NCBI RefSeq assembly: GCF_020360975.1
Contig: NW_025408669.1
Location: forward strand, 1,488,001-1,552,000
DNA: 64,000 nucleotides
Origin: Hirsutella rhossiliensis
Taxonomy: Eukaryota > Ascomycota > Sordariomycetes > Hypocreales > Ophiocordycipitaceae
Reading direction: 5' to 3'
Positions within the stretch are counted from its first letter, which is position 1, and each line of letters opens with the position of its first letter. The notes beneath the pieces were generated by a model. It saw nothing but the letters and a program-made list of their open reading frames with translations. It had not been told where the DNA came from and made no database searches. Positions 12,697 through 24,630 of this stretch are shown in pieces. The position numbers were made by a program, and so were the translations under genes.

Positions 12697-14712
12697 GCTC
12701 CCACGTCGTCGCCGAACATCGGCGAATGTCGTGGCGCATCAAGCGCCCTCTCGGATGATCAACTGTCGGGGAGCATACACGGATGCAGTTAACCACGAGG
12801 CCCCTTCATCCGCTGGAATGACTCGTGTCCCGATGTTGCCGCCGCCGCTGCCGCTTTCCCTCAAGAGGTCCTCGCCTCCGGTCCGCCGTCCGCATGGCCC
12901 GTAGCCGACCAGCCGCGCCCATCGGAACAAGCACCTCGAGTCGGAGCCGAGAGACCCGGGCCGATTATGCTGTCGCCCTCGGTCAGCTGCCCTGTCTCTC
13001 TGCAAGAGGCCTCGGCTAGCAGAGTCTTTCATCTGATTTGCAGCACATGCAGGCGCAACTCCAAGGCTGGCATGTGTGAGCATACAAGCACAGGTCAAGC
13101 ACGCAAATGCCGGGTGAATGCCGACGTCGGCACGCGGTAATTACGACAAGAAAGAGTCAGGGAAGCGGAAAAAGCAAAGACCACTCCTCATGGCCACTCA
13201 GGACGACGACAATCACATGCCGCTTCTCCCATCTGCCGCGGCCACTGGGGGGCGTGCAGGCAAGAGAGATTGTGCACAGCATGTATGTACGGATGGGCTG
13301 CGGCGCATGCACGAAATACGCCGCCGCAGCCGCCGCAGCAGCAGTGGCCCAGCCTCTCTCCCTCTCCTCGGAGCGCGATGGGGAGAGGACGATTGGTGGA
13401 TGAGCCATCAGCCCTTGCCGAAATTCGCTGCCGCCACCCATGCCCATCCCACGGCCACGTTCGAATGTCATCCTTCCATGGCTGGACTGGCAAGGGCGGG
13501 GGAAATAGAAGGGCAAAGCGGCGCATGCAGACATTGCCAGGTGCAGAAACATGGGCCCTAATCCCTGAGCATCAGCCAGCCCGGGACTGGAGACTCTCTG
13601 GTGAGTGCATCGCGAGGCAGTGTAGCACGAGGACGGCTTCAAACGGGCTCTCTTCGATATCACAAGACGCCGCCTTGTCAAGATCTGAGCCAATGGATCC
13701 GAATACAAGGTCCCAAACCCCCGGAGGGAGAGTCATCGTCACCGTCATTGCAGCCATGTCCAATCAAGTTGCAGTCTGGCGCCTTGATCCACGGCAAAAA
13801 GCAATCACCAAGGCAGAAAAGAAAAAGAGAGACAAGAGTGTAATTACTGTATATAACGCAAGGAAAAAGCAAGCATGGAGAGGAAAGAAAAAGGGAGCCG
13901 CCTGAATCGATGGTTGCCGCCACATGGTCAACGCCACCACCCCTGTGGTCCGTCCATGCCATCATACCGACTTTTCCACCATCTCTCTTGCACACACACT
14001 GATGAGGTGGGGAAGGGACAGGAGGACTTATTGCTGACCCATCGTCGCTAATCGTGAGCGCCACTGTCGCAAATGCTGGGAGTCTCGAATTGGAACCCCG
14101 TGAAGGGGGGAGGACGATGCCTGGTGTGGAGGGCGACTTTATCGGTGGACGGATGGCCAAGAGGATGATGAACTTGGGTAAAGAAGCTGAAGACGGGCAA
14201 CGATCGAGGGGGGCAGCATGCCCAGCCTGCTCTCCCCTAATCAACGGTTACGCACACGTAGCCGGGCGAAGAGCACGTGGCAGCCCATTACCCCGTGACG
14301 ATTCTCCCAGTCCGTCAGCCCGTCCAGGGCGTGTATTCTTGGACGGCCTGGGCCCTTTCTCCTCCTCCTTCCCCTTGCTCGCTTGCTGGGCGGATCTTGC
14401 CTGCTGAACGGGATAAGGGGTCTTTTGTTTGCTGCCCCTGGGCCCTCTGCCGAGGGAGGCGCTCGTCCAGCCCCCAAGGTGAGAATCAACACTTGTCCAC
14501 CTGTCATGTGAGGCGGAATCGGGTCTTGCTGACGCCCGTTGGCCGCCTGCTTCATCTCGTCGTGGGCCAATGGGGGGGTCCGGCAGACGCACTCTCCGTC
14601 CATGGTCTCGCTCTCGCAAGCAAACGAACCAACTCGACCAGTGCCGCCGAGGCGTCTTGCTTCTAGAACCCGTCTGTCTCCCAACAATATTGGTCTAGCA
14701 GCGACATATCTG

Positions 14713-14733
14713 TACACACACACACACACACAC
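14713..14733. repeat. AC dinucleotide tract
   Basis: About ten AC units. Confidence 0.9.
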
Positions 14734-16075
14734 TCACAGCTGCACTCGCTCCCACGCACCTCACCCTGGCTGGGGCGGCCCCCCGTATACGCATCCTTGG
14801 CCCTCGCTGCTCGCGCACGCGCGTCGGGCCTTCTTCCTCTTTTATCCCTCTCCGAGGACGCGGCCGACGCAGGGCTGATAGATGCCAGAAAAGGACTCAA
14901 AGTGCCGGCCGGATGCTGCACAGGAGGGTCAGGCATGTAAGCCAGTTGCGCAGGAGGCTTGACTTCACCCCCCCTCCCTCCCCCGACTGTCCGTCTTACC
15001 TGCTTTGTCGGCATTACCCTCTTCTCTGATTCGCCAACTTATCAGTTCGGGTGAGCATTCGAATAAAGAAAGGGAAAAAGAAGAAGAACAAACAAGGGGT
15101 GGGGATATAGAGGGGGTAGACTCGGTTCCTTGTGCCCTGACTACCCTATATCCACCGTGCTTTCGCCGTGCTCAACTCCCCTTCCAACGCCCCCTATTCA
15201 ACTGATGCCTTGCACGATCGCGATCTCTCGGGTGCCTATTCTCCTTCCCGCAAACTAGAACAGATGGGTGGCAAAAGCGCGTGCGGGGACTGCGCAACTA
15301 ACAGACCAACCACTCGGCAGGCCGCTCCGAAAGCCCCAGTGGGCGGGCAGGCGACAGCGATGCGCCTCGACAACAGCCCGAGACCAACACGGTCGCACGC
15401 AGAGGGTTCCTGTTTGTTGGTCCCGAGCGGAAAGAGTTGCCCGGTCTCGTGCTGTGGCGTTGGTCGCGTATTCCTCGCTCTTACACGGGTAGTGACTGTA
15501 GTTAAGACTTCTGATAAGACGGACTTACACATGACTCCTCACCCTCAAATCCACCTGCAAGCACACGAAGCCACGCCCAACATGACCTGAAAGCGGAGAC
15601 GATGGACATGCAACAGACAGGAGGGAGCGGGAAAAAAAAACAGATTAAAACTACTACTCTCTCTGTCAGAAAAACCTGTTCCGTGACCCGGGCTGTCGGG
15701 TCCGCGGCGGACAGCAACACCCGCCGCCGTCTGCCTGCCGAGAGCGCACAGCAGCAGCAGCAATGTGTGCTCCCCTCCCCCCCCCTTTCCCCAAACCCCG
15801 GCCGAGGCGACGTTGCGTCCAACGTCAGCACCGCATTCGACAGCGTCAGCCGTTTTTTCTTCATTTCTACAGGACGGTGCGGTAGAACTACTTGTTCATC
15901 TCTCTTGCATGGTACCCTGCAGGCAAAAGCAAGGGTGCTAAAAAAAAGGGCCCAAATCCTTGCTCCTGCTGCTGGACAAACATGTTTGCCTCCGAGGGCT
16001 CCCGAGTTGTGGCTGTGTGGGAGTGGGTGTGTGTCGCTCAACTGTATGGTGGTTGGACCGCGATGTGCACAATGT

Positions 16076-16124
16076 GAGAGAAAGGAGAGAGAGAGAGGGA
16101 GAGGGAGAGAGAAGAGAGAGGGAG
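16076..16124. repeat. GA-rich purine tract
   Basis: About 50 bp of imperfect GA repeat, purines only on the plus strand. Confidence 0.85.
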
Positions 16125-16829
16125 GTTGCTCAGCCAGAGCAAGTCGACAGCGCCGAGCCGAGGGCCGAGTCAGGATCGAAACCGAGGTTGAGCGAGATAA
16201 ACGCAAAGACTTAGAAAAGACGAGTTCTGTAAAGAGGCAAGCCAACGGCGCGGTTCGAAAGCGTCAAGTCAAGAACGATATCCGCCCCCCATGTCCGTGT
16301 GTCGGCGGCGGCCGACGACGCATGCATGGTCTTAACGCCGCGGGCGACTTTCGATTCGGCCATGACACCGCCGCACGCGCACCGCACGTCCCAAGTGACG
16401 GGGCGGCAGAGGAGGAACAGGCGAGAGAGGCCGGGAGAAGAGTCTTCTGTCAGGGACTGGACCGGCCATCGATGACTCGCAAATCACCGAAGATATAATG
16501 CCACACCTCTCCATGTACACTGAGCCATGGCACGGCTCAACTCGGTCCTTTGTGTGCCAATGTCAAGGACTTGGCGAGGCCGAAAGTGTGGGAGGGGACA
16601 AGCTGGACAAGAGAGGGTGGACATGTCACCGATGCATGCTCTCCTACATCATATCCAGCCATGCCATCTAGGCAGGCAGAGAGAGCCAACAATGCCTGTA
16701 TGGCTGCGCAACATACACTAAAGCAAGTACGAATACATGCTATCAGCCATATACACTGTAGATGCATGCCATGTGCGCTTGTACGGCATGCATCTGCGGG
16801 GGCATCCTTGTCCGAGCAGTAGCGCCGGC

Positions 16830-16872
16830 TTCTTTTTCTTCTTCTTCTTCTTCTTCTTCTTCTCCTTCTTCC
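16830..16872. repeat. TTC trinucleotide tract
   Basis: About 14 TTC units with two interruptions; reads as poly-Ser or poly-Phe in spurious ORFs. Confidence 0.9.
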
Positions 16873-17989
16873 CCGTCTTCTGGCCTCGGCAGAGACGGTT
16901 GGCGCATCATCTCGAGGCGGCAGAACAGGGCAGGAAGGGGGGGGGGGCGTATGGCGATGTAGTTGGTTGGTTCGTAAAGGGGGGGGGGGTGTTGGAGGAG
17001 GAAAGGAAGATGATGAGGCGGCCTTTTCTCCTTTCTTTTCATATGACCGTGCAGTTTGTTGCCCCACGGATCCACGATACGATGATGCCATTTCGCCAAC
17101 ATGCGCGCGCGTGTTGTGTGTCATTGCTCATGCCTGGGGGACTCGGGCTGGACGACAAGGCCTTCGGGGCCGAGGATTGCCAGCCGCCACGGCCCGAGAC
17201 ACAAAACACACTGTAACATCCCCCCTCTCTCCATTCATGGTTCTTCTGCCGATCCGGGGATCCTCCTCATCTCTCGCCTCTTCCTCGTTCGCCCCCATCC
17301 TAGAACCATAGTTATCCCTGCTCTCTTGCTGTCTCCTTCTCTCACCACACACACACACACCCCCTCCCTGCTTTCCCGAACCCCCCCCTTCTCTCCCTTC
17401 TCGATTATTCCTTCTCCTGTGCCGCCTTCATCTGGTGCGCTGGCCGCTGTCCAGGATCGGATTTCTCTACACGCTTCTGCATAGGCTGCTCGCTTGTTGC
17501 CGTCTCGACAAGGGTCATGTCATTGCTCAGCGCCGAAGAGGAAACCGGCACGACTCAGGCTCCCAACAGGCCCCGGCGGATTCCCAGAGGAGTCGGCATG
17601 GGCTACAAACGTCCCTTGCCGTATGCTGTTGGGCCGAGGACGGGCGGACATTCATCTCCCTCCCCCGTTGTGCTGTCTGCCGCCGACACGGCTTCCATGG
17701 AGGGGAGCAGCGGGAAGAGGGAGGTGAAGCAATCCAAGGCGCCGGGGATTTGCTCCAGTCGGTCCGACTGCTTTACCCGTCCGATTGACGTGTGCTTTCC
17801 CCCTCCTTCCTTGTGAGAACCGTCTTCCTTGCCTTTGGTGTTGGCGCTGGTCTGCCACATACATGACCTGTTGACGTGTACACACATGGACGCACCCCTA
17901 AGCGCCGTGGAGGGGGGACGTCATTCGCTCAGATGCATGGGAAACGCATGTTCCTGCCCATGTACGCCTGCTGATCGCGGCACTTTGTG

Positions 17990-18014
17990 CGTGTGTGTGT
18001 GTGTGTGAGTGTGT
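17990..18014. repeat. GT dinucleotide tract
   Basis: About eleven GT units with one GA interruption. Confidence 0.9.
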
Positions 18015-19735
18015 GGCTGTGAACGGGGGGAGGCAGTATGCAGCCGGCTTGAGTATGGCAACTGAAACCGAGGGCTTATGACTTGATGTCATTGCCATCT
18101 TCGCTGTAGACGAAAGCGGCTCTTGGCAGGTCGGTTGACAAGAGAGAGGGATAGACAGCGTCTCCCAGTTCCGTGTGTCGTACGTGACAGCTCGGCACTC
18201 CGGTGCGGCCCAACTCGCAGCTCTTGCTGCCCATGAATCATGAGGCAATCAATGGAGCTGTTCGCCAGGCCCAAAAGATGCAACACTTCGAATTAACCTT
18301 GAACCGAGCTGCCCGTGTTCCTCGTTGAGCCCAAGCGTTCAACACGCCTTGTCGACCTTTGTCAGGGCGGCTCGCACCTTACAAGATGGAAATGTCCGTC
18401 TCCCCCTTTGTGCACCCATCATGCCATAATGAAGCCTCTTTGTGCTAAGTGATTATACGTTTAATAGAGAGAGAGGCTTTGCCGGCTTCCGGCTGCGCAA
18501 GACGACGGCTCCATGGGTCTTGGGCTAGTCTAGATGCCTCGGAAAGCAACGACGCGGCGAAGTTGAACCTCGAAGCAAGTGATCCATGGGCGAACAGACG
18601 TTTCCCAGCGGCCGTTGAACATGAGTCGTGGATGATGATCCCAGGGAACTGACGCGCTGTCCACGTACTTGGTCGCGCTCCCATACATCATCCATGACCA
18701 AGTAGCCATGGCACACCCTTTCGTTCCCTCGGCAGACGGTCGCTGGAAGTTGGGGGCGTGTCAAGCGAGCGAGGGGAGAGATATGGCGACTTCAGATATT
18801 CCGCTCTTCGATCCGACGTCGGGTGCTCCGGCAGCGTGCGCTCAAGTCTCGGCCACAAGCCGACGGGGTCGATTTCATTGTCGGCGCCGTTGGTGGCCAG
18901 GCTCATCAGATCCGGACTTGATCAAAGCATTCTCGACACTGAGGTTCAAGTTGGTTGTCGGAGCGCTTCCAAGAGGGGTCTGAAGTTTGGCCTGGGATGT
19001 CCGCCTCCAATCCCATTGCTTTGGACAAGCGCGGGCGGATGGATGCTGGAACAGATCGGCCAAGGGACGCAGTTGAGGCAGCAAGGAGAGGAAGCCACGA
19101 GCTACCCGTCGAGTTGGATGCTGCTTGAATGCGGCAGCCTGTTCGCTCGGCCGGTTAGGCAGGGCCGTCTGCTGGCCAGTCTGGCCCTTTCGAACTTGAG
19201 ATTTCTACATTTTATCGCGTGTAGGTTTCTAGACCGAGGAACTACGGAATGGGCCATTCAAAGTTCATGGAGAGGAGAGTTGCCAGCCGAATCCGCGTCT
19301 AGTAGACACTCGATGGACAGGGAACACACTCACCCCCAAGCAGACTCGGCGTTGTCTTTGGAGCGACAGTACTATAAAAGACCCATTACGTCCTGGCTTG
19401 GACATGGATCGTACAATCGATTTGGCTGTAAAAAGAAGATCGACTACCCTTTCTTTAGCCGCTTCAAGTTCTACCCGCCTCCAAGGCCCTCTGCGTCATT
19501 CGCGTCACAATCTGCAGTTGTCTTGGGCCTTTGGCTGTCCGAATAGAGGCCTGAGTTTGACCATATCAGCTCTTAAAATTCGCTCTCACGCTATGCATAG
19601 ATCATTCCCGGGATGGACGCGTTTGATGAGGATGTGACGACTGCCTCCCCTGTGCCAACGCCCTTGGACCCCTGAACCGCCGATCAGCTCATGTCGAGGA
19701 AACAGGCCACGACCTAGGTCGGAAATCAATAATCA

Positions 19736-19754
19736 GGTTCGATGGCATCGAACC
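19736..19754. repeat. Perfect 9-bp inverted repeat
   Basis: GGTTCGATG and CATCGAACC separated by one base. It contains a tRNA T-loop-like core but no tRNA arms surround it. Confidence 0.8.
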
Positions 19755-20057
19755 TTCCAGATGATATCGTCAGCTGAGCAGCCTTGGTGGCAACATTCCA
19801 GTTTATGCGAAACCGAGTTGAGCCCAGAGGTGGGCAGAGCCATCTAAGTAATCTCGTCATTCCATGAGACAAAGTAACCGCAACTAAATAGCTATGATCA
19901 CGAACCCCCTTCCTTGTCGCCAATCAAGGGACAAGGTCCTACGGTCAAGCGTCTTGAGTCCCCATCACCCAGGCACCGGCACATTGCAGTAATAGGGGTT
20001 CGCGTCTGCCAACTCTGTGACTCCTTTGTGGGCATATCGGATATAGACACTGCGCAG

Positions 20058-21554
20058 CTAAAGTGCCATCATCCAACCAGTCCCCGCCCAAGGAAATGCA
20101 TTCTTTTGCCTTTTTACCACCCTGGTACCATCGTACTGGATTTCCATGTACTCATTCGGGTCGGGAAGGTACCCTGCTCGGTCTTGATTCTCCCTGGCTG
20201 TCCGCTCTCGCCTTTCCTCGGCAACCGACTTTGGCCGGGTGGGCAAAGGATGGCCCTTTGTGCGCGCAGCTTCGGCGGCTCGGTAGAAGCCCAAATCATC
20301 TCGAACCCGGCGCATCTGGCTCGAGGTGAGGAAGGAGAGTTCGTCAGGTCCGAAGCTCTTGGACGGACTCGAGAAAGATGCGTCTCCAGCTGTTGGAGCG
20401 CGACAAAAGCTGGGTAGGTCGTCGCGAATGCGCTCGCATGTCCAGCAACAGCAAAGACTTGAAGCCACGTCGGGAGCTGCCCGCCTGACTTGGGAAAGCA
20501 GAGTCTGAGGCGGAAGAATTTGGCCATCGCGCTCGGGGGAGACGTCGGCAAGTCTGGCGCGGAGTTGTGCGTAATGATTGGGAAACAGTTGGTGTGTCCG
20601 CCATAAGAGCTCGACGCCAAACGATTGTTGGTATTGCTCTGGAACGCTGGCGTTTCCGCCAATGACAAGATTTCGGTAATGGGCGCGGCTTCGCCTCAGT
20701 GAGCCTTGTAGGGCAGGCGACCGTATCCAGAGTAAGGCATGGGCCCTGTCGATGAAGCCGGCGTGCTTGTTCGCCTCGGCGATGAGGTCGACCCCTGCCC
20801 ACGGCTCACTCTTGTCGCTATACGCCGGGGGGGACTCAAGATAGGTGAGGATATCGGCCCGTTGCCCCGAGAGGGTCGAGAAGAGCGTCTGGGCGCCGCG
20901 TGGCAAATGGAAACTCATTGTGTCAAAGTCGATGGCGTCTCGAATAGCCAGCCAAGGGAAGCTGAGCGACTGAAGTCCCGGTACCTGTCGCTCACGGGCA
21001 CGACATGCCGCAAGATATGCATCCACGTTGAGCATGAATGCGTACCAGACCAGCAGCACGTCGAGCGGCGGAAGGTATTCCTTGGTCAGCTGCACGGCGG
21101 CCTCGGGCCCGGCGCGATGTGAATAGGCCGATGCATGCTGAAGCACGAGGTCGACGCTGGACCACCAGGCCATGAAGCGATCTACGGCGACTCTAAGCAA
21201 GAGGGTCCAAGCCTGACATGCATTCTTTTCATTCGGTTCATCGTTGCAGGACGGTGGGTGGCGGACGCCTGAGACCAGCTCGCGGGCGCTCAGTCTCAGC
21301 TTGTGAAAACATTCAAGCAGCGCCAGGTGAAGCGCTGCGTGACCAGTGTCGGGGTACAGATGGAGCGCTTCTTCGTCCCCAGTGACTGTGTGGTTGGGAA
21401 CATGGGCGTTGGCGAAGATGCTGGGGTCAGGAATCACGGTTGGATTGCGCCCTTTGGTGGTGGTTGAGTATGAAGACGGCAGCCGCCAGCAGTGCGGGTC
21501 GACATGGGCCTGCTTTCCGGACAGTGCCAGCTTTGCACGACGCAATAGCGACAT
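20058..21554 (-). CDS. GRDP-like (glycine-rich domain protein-like) fungal protein
   Basis: A single-exon gene of 498 codons starting at an ATG. Residues around PPLDVLLVWYAFMLNVDAYL, and later VELLWRTHQLFPNHYAQL, match the conserved patterns of the GRDP-like family (PF07173), in which Trp/His-containing 'W..H......Y' segments recur. In fungi these proteins have no established biochemical role; in plants, family members take part in stress and developmental responses. There is no signal peptide or membrane segment, so the protein is likely cytosolic. The C-terminal 100 residues are charged and Arg-rich. The gene diverges from the nucleotidyltransferase-like gene at 22371 across about 0.8 kb. 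Confidence 0.8.
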   Translation of the reverse strand: MSLLRRAKLALSGKQAHVDPHCWRLPSSYSTTTKGRNPTVIPDPSIFANAHVPNHTVTGDEEALHLYPDTGHAALHLALLECFHKLRLSARELVSGVRHPPSCNDEPNEKNACQAWTLLLRVAVDRFMAWWSSVDLVLQHASAYSHRAGPEAAVQLTKEYLPPLDVLLVWYAFMLNVDAYLAACRARERQVPGLQSLSFPWLAIRDAIDFDTMSFHLPRGAQTLFSTLSGQRADILTYLESPPAYSDKSEPWAGVDLIAEANKHAGFIDRAHALLWIRSPALQGSLRRSRAHYRNLVIGGNASVPEQYQQSFGVELLWRTHQLFPNHYAQLRARLADVSPERDGQILPPQTLLSQVRRAAPDVASSLCCCWTCERIRDDLPSFCRAPTAGDASFSSPSKSFGPDELSFLTSSQMRRVRDDLGFYRAAEAARTKGHPLPTRPKSVAEERRERTARENQDRAGYLPDPNEYMEIQYDGTRVVKRQKNAFPWAGTGWMMAL

Positions 21555-22370
21555 CTGATGAAGACGCTGGTGAAAGTGTTGAATGACTGTGAGGCTCGGA
21601 GAGAGACGGTCTGGGGTTCATGTACTATACGACCTGTTGACGAACATGAGATGTCTCGAGATGGTCAAGTGCGCTTGTGCTACCGCGGAGTGGCGGAGCG
21701 GTCGGTCATGGCTCGGCGGGCTCAGCCCCGGGGGGCCGGGAGTTGCCGTCCAAGTTCAATGGAGAGAGGGAGGCGGAGGGTTGGGGATGCGAATGACAGC
21801 ATGGGTCCAGTCAAGTCTGCGGCTTTGCTCAGCGGCTGGGGGAAAATATAGTCAAGAGCTTGCAGGCTTCGGCACAACACAAAACCCTCGGGCAACAGGG
21901 GCCGTAGGATAATCGAGGCTGGGAATATAATTGCGGGCATGCCCAGCTACCGGGACATTCTCACAAGACACCGGCTTTGCCCAGAGCAATCAGTCATGCC
22001 ATGCATGCATAGCCTCTGTCAAAGCCTCGAGGTGAGCGGAGACGGGGTGGAAACGGGCACATTTTGGATTTGGTCCCGGGACTTGCTCTGTGGGTCAAAT
22101 CGGGCTGCTTTTCAGTTTGCCAGTATTAACAAGGATGTATGAACATCGATATCTTACGTCACGCTATTAATATGCATTCAGAGTCCTATAGTGCTATAGT
22201 GACCGCACGAGTTGTCATGCCCAGCTCCGCTTCGGTCCGTGGGGGATTATCCGCATCCGATCACCCCGCATCTGTCACGTAATAAACTCTTCACCGCCCC
22301 GTTCGCTTCTGCTTTGATTGACCCTTCGTAACAACTAACAACTAACAACTCCCCACCTCGCCGTTCCCCG
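21555..22370. other. Divergent intergenic region (816 bp)
   Basis: Promoter space for the GRDP-like gene on the minus strand and the nucleotidyltransferase-like gene on the plus strand. A repeated AACAACTAAC leader sequence (22328-22350) lies just before the plus-strand ATG. No clear TATA box pair or other element was seen. Confidence 0.5.
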
Positions 22371-23202
22371 ATGGACTTACAAGTCAAGACCGCATCATCT
22401 GGCGACCAAAGAACCCTTGAAGCTCTACGTGTAACCCAAATCCTTGAATCTGGCGGAATACCTTGCTGCTTTTGTGGAGTGGCTGCTCTTATTTACTACG
22501 GGGCCGGACGGGTTAAAGTAGTGAGTCTATACTCTACACCGCACAAATCACCTCGACAAATTCGACTCTAAAGGGGGTAACTAGGCCTGGGAGATATGTG
22601 TCCCATCAGACCTCCTCAAGAAGGCAGAGACTCTCTTGAGGTCCCAAGAATACTCCAGTCTCTACACCGTTACACCTCCGCCATTGCCACAGCCTGCTTC
22701 CCTAGTACACACGTACACCCACCTCCAGTGTGTAGGACTTCGAACCTGCTTTGTCCTCGTCCCTTCCGACGATATCCACTTCGATTGCCGGCCGTCCAAC
22801 TTTCAACGAAGCTCCAACGGTCTCCCATACCCTAGACTCGGTACTCTTATCCAAAGTTTTCTAGATGCGAGTGATATTCTGTCGCTCTGTGATGTCGTTG
22901 ATGGGAGTGATGTATCCGAAGAATGGGGTTCTGAAAACCTAGATTTACAAGACACAGTGGACTTGGAATGGATCCAAAGGAAGAATGAGGCAATCAAGCA
23001 TAGTCGCATGGGGCAATACGCTCGAGGGGCTTTATCAGGCGGAATTCATGTCAAGTTTTTGGAAAGGAGGGCTTCGTGGGAGTCAGTTGTTCGAACTAAG
23101 GGAGCGAGACGTGGCTGGACTCAACCCAAAGAGGTCTTTGCTACGCGCTTTCGGCTACATGGTTCACCTGACCCGTGGTTGGAACATCACCAGAGTTCCT
23201 AA
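22371..23202 (+). CDS. Nucleotidyltransferase-like fungal protein, possible frameshift near its 3' end
   Basis: Exon 1 22371-22520, intron 22521-22584 (GTGAGT donor, AACTAG acceptor), exon 2 22585-23202, giving 255 residues. The joined N-terminus, with GIPCCFCGVAALIYYGAGRV followed by WEICVPSDLLKKAETLL, has the GG..-hydrophobic-.D/W-E-.-C-V layout of lineage-specific fungal proteins that resemble the nucleotidyltransferase fold. The two exons join in phase and restore this motif, so the intron is well supported. From about 22985 a second frame (+1) also stays open to a stop at 23209 and contains protein-like sequence (FELRERDVAGLNPKRSLLRA). The original C-terminus may therefore be in that frame, with a one-base indel near 22990-23030. 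Catalytic Asp residues cannot be assigned with confidence; function unknown. Confidence 0.6.
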
Positions 23203-23566
23203 TTAGGTCTACCCAAGAGACGGGCAAATCTATTTAGCGAGTGTATTGAGGGGCTGCCAGTGAACATATTGCTCCCCATTACCTTCACTTTCAGACTTCA
23301 TTGAGCCCGAGCAGCCACATATACCAGTCGCTATAAGTTACATCAAGATCGTTCCAGAACGTTATCCTCAAACCTAAATCAAAGTCATGACGCCGAGAAT
23401 GAATTTCGTCAGTATATGCGCCAGCGTGGAAGATCAGGTCCATCAAATCGTTCATCGTCTGAGTGGCGCCTGTCCGAGTGTTTGCATTGGAATATGGCTA
23501 GGGACTCTCCTCAAGGAATTGAGATCTATACTCACTGTCAAGCTGGTAAAATACCGCTACATTGTG

Positions 23567-23637
23567 CAATATAGGGGCACCCCCATTGGAGGTGTTATTA
23601 ACGCGTATTATAAGTCCTTCTCTGCTCTGGCACTCAC
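23567..23637. repeat. Dispersed degenerate repeat, copy 1
   Basis: Shares the ordered blocks ATAGGGGCAC, GTTATT/GTTATC, GC.TATT..AAGTCC and CTGCTCTG.CAC with 26956-27012. The shared order suggests decayed copies of one mobile or repeated sequence. Confidence 0.5.
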
Positions 23638-23903
23638 CAATGTGGTTGGTTCTGTCAGGCGAATGGAGTGAGGTGGAGGTGCGGTATCTGGGTAGGTCTT
23701 CGAGAAGTCGGGGTTCTCGGGTAGAAGGTCGCTATTTAACGTACAACTAGTAATATGTGATTCTGAATAAAAACTTCGCTCAAAAGTCGTGGATTGCCTG
23801 GTCAGGCGCGAATGGTCGTTGCCGGGAAAGAAGTTGCCCGCGACGAAGGCATCAAATCTTAAAGTACTTACCGCTACCCTCCTCCCCACCAACTTATAGT
23901 GCC

Positions 23904-24068
23904 CGCCTGGCCAGTATTATCGGTACCGTCTAAATTTCAAGCTTGCCTGCCCTTGTTAGATGATGATGCCTAGAAGACTGCACGCCTAAACGATTATCTG
24001 GAAGACTGCCCGGAAGACTACCGGGCAAGCGGGCTTGGCATTTAGACGGTACCGATACCTGCCAGGCG
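23904..24068. mobile_element. MITE-like foldback element
   Basis: A 165 bp element with long imperfect terminal inverted repeats of about 48 bp. The left arm (CGCCTGGCCAGTATTATCGG onward to 23952) pairs with the reverse complement of the right arm (24024-24068); an internal stretch of over 30 bp including TATCGGTACCGTCTAAAT is almost perfect. There is no coding capacity. Similarity extends weakly to ATAGT on both sides, compatible with a TA-target element, but no certain target-site duplication was found. Confidence 0.75.
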
Positions 24069-24630
24069 TGCGTACATACTATGAGAAGGGACCGTGGTCA
24101 TACCAAAGCCCTTATATGGGGCGCAGTGGCTAATAGCCCAGCCACTCAGCGGCAAGGAATGACCCAGGTCCACAGGCTCTGATTATGGACGTGTTTAGGT
24201 CCGCCGGCGGTTGCACGGTAAAGACGGACGAGGCTATCACTACTCGGTACCGGAGTTTGTTGATGAGTTGTTCTCTCTGTCAAGCGTGGGAAAGCAAGCA
24301 TTTACTAGAATTGGACAAGGCGTGTCAGGCTTGAGTCGAAGAGGAAGACACGTCCACTGCACCCAACGCGTCCATGTTGTCAATGACCACTTATCAATGA
24401 CCACCCACTCACTTACTAGGTCTAGGAGCCCGGGAGCCAGCCCATGGGCGGTAATTGCCGTTGCCATGCGACGAGTTTGGGCCCACCAGGGGATCCTTGG
24501 CGAGTGTTGCCTGGATCTTGGCAGTTGCCTGCATAGATCAATCAATAGAACCGGTTGCCGTAGACAAGAGAGAGACTTTCTTACACCCCACAGGGAAACC
24601 AGTAAAACAGAGTACGATAAACATCTTTAG

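Larger units (their letters stand above)
2154..20057. other. Gene-poor stretch of about 18 kb
   Basis: No open reading frame here shows recognisable protein sequence, typical fungal intron structure or a plausible domain. The ORFs that exist are Arg/Pro/Ser-rich or translate microsatellites. The DNA is a patchwork of GC-rich sequence, pyrimidine-rich tracts (for example around 6090-6220, 12507-12531 and 17280-17420) and simple repeats listed separately. Part of it must be the promoter and leader of the Zn2Cys6 factor; the far end lies beyond the 3' end of the GRDP-like gene. A small unrecognised gene or non-coding RNA could be hidden here. Confidence 0.6.
23203..24630. other. AT-richer intergenic region with repeat remnants
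   Basis: There is no convincing gene. A foldback element (23904-24068) and one copy of a short dispersed repeat (23567-23637) lie here. ORFs at 23387-23671 and 24211-24630 look random. Confidence 0.5.

Noticed and set aside
17517..17816. 99-codon plus-strand ORF after a CT-rich leader
   Set aside because: It has an ATG and a possible GTGAGA donor near its end, but no family resemblance and no clear next exon; left as unproven.
24211..24630. 139-codon ORF upstream of the MARVEL-type gene
   Set aside because: Considered as its missing 5' exon, but it is hydrophilic, has no suitable donor and does not join in a family-like way.
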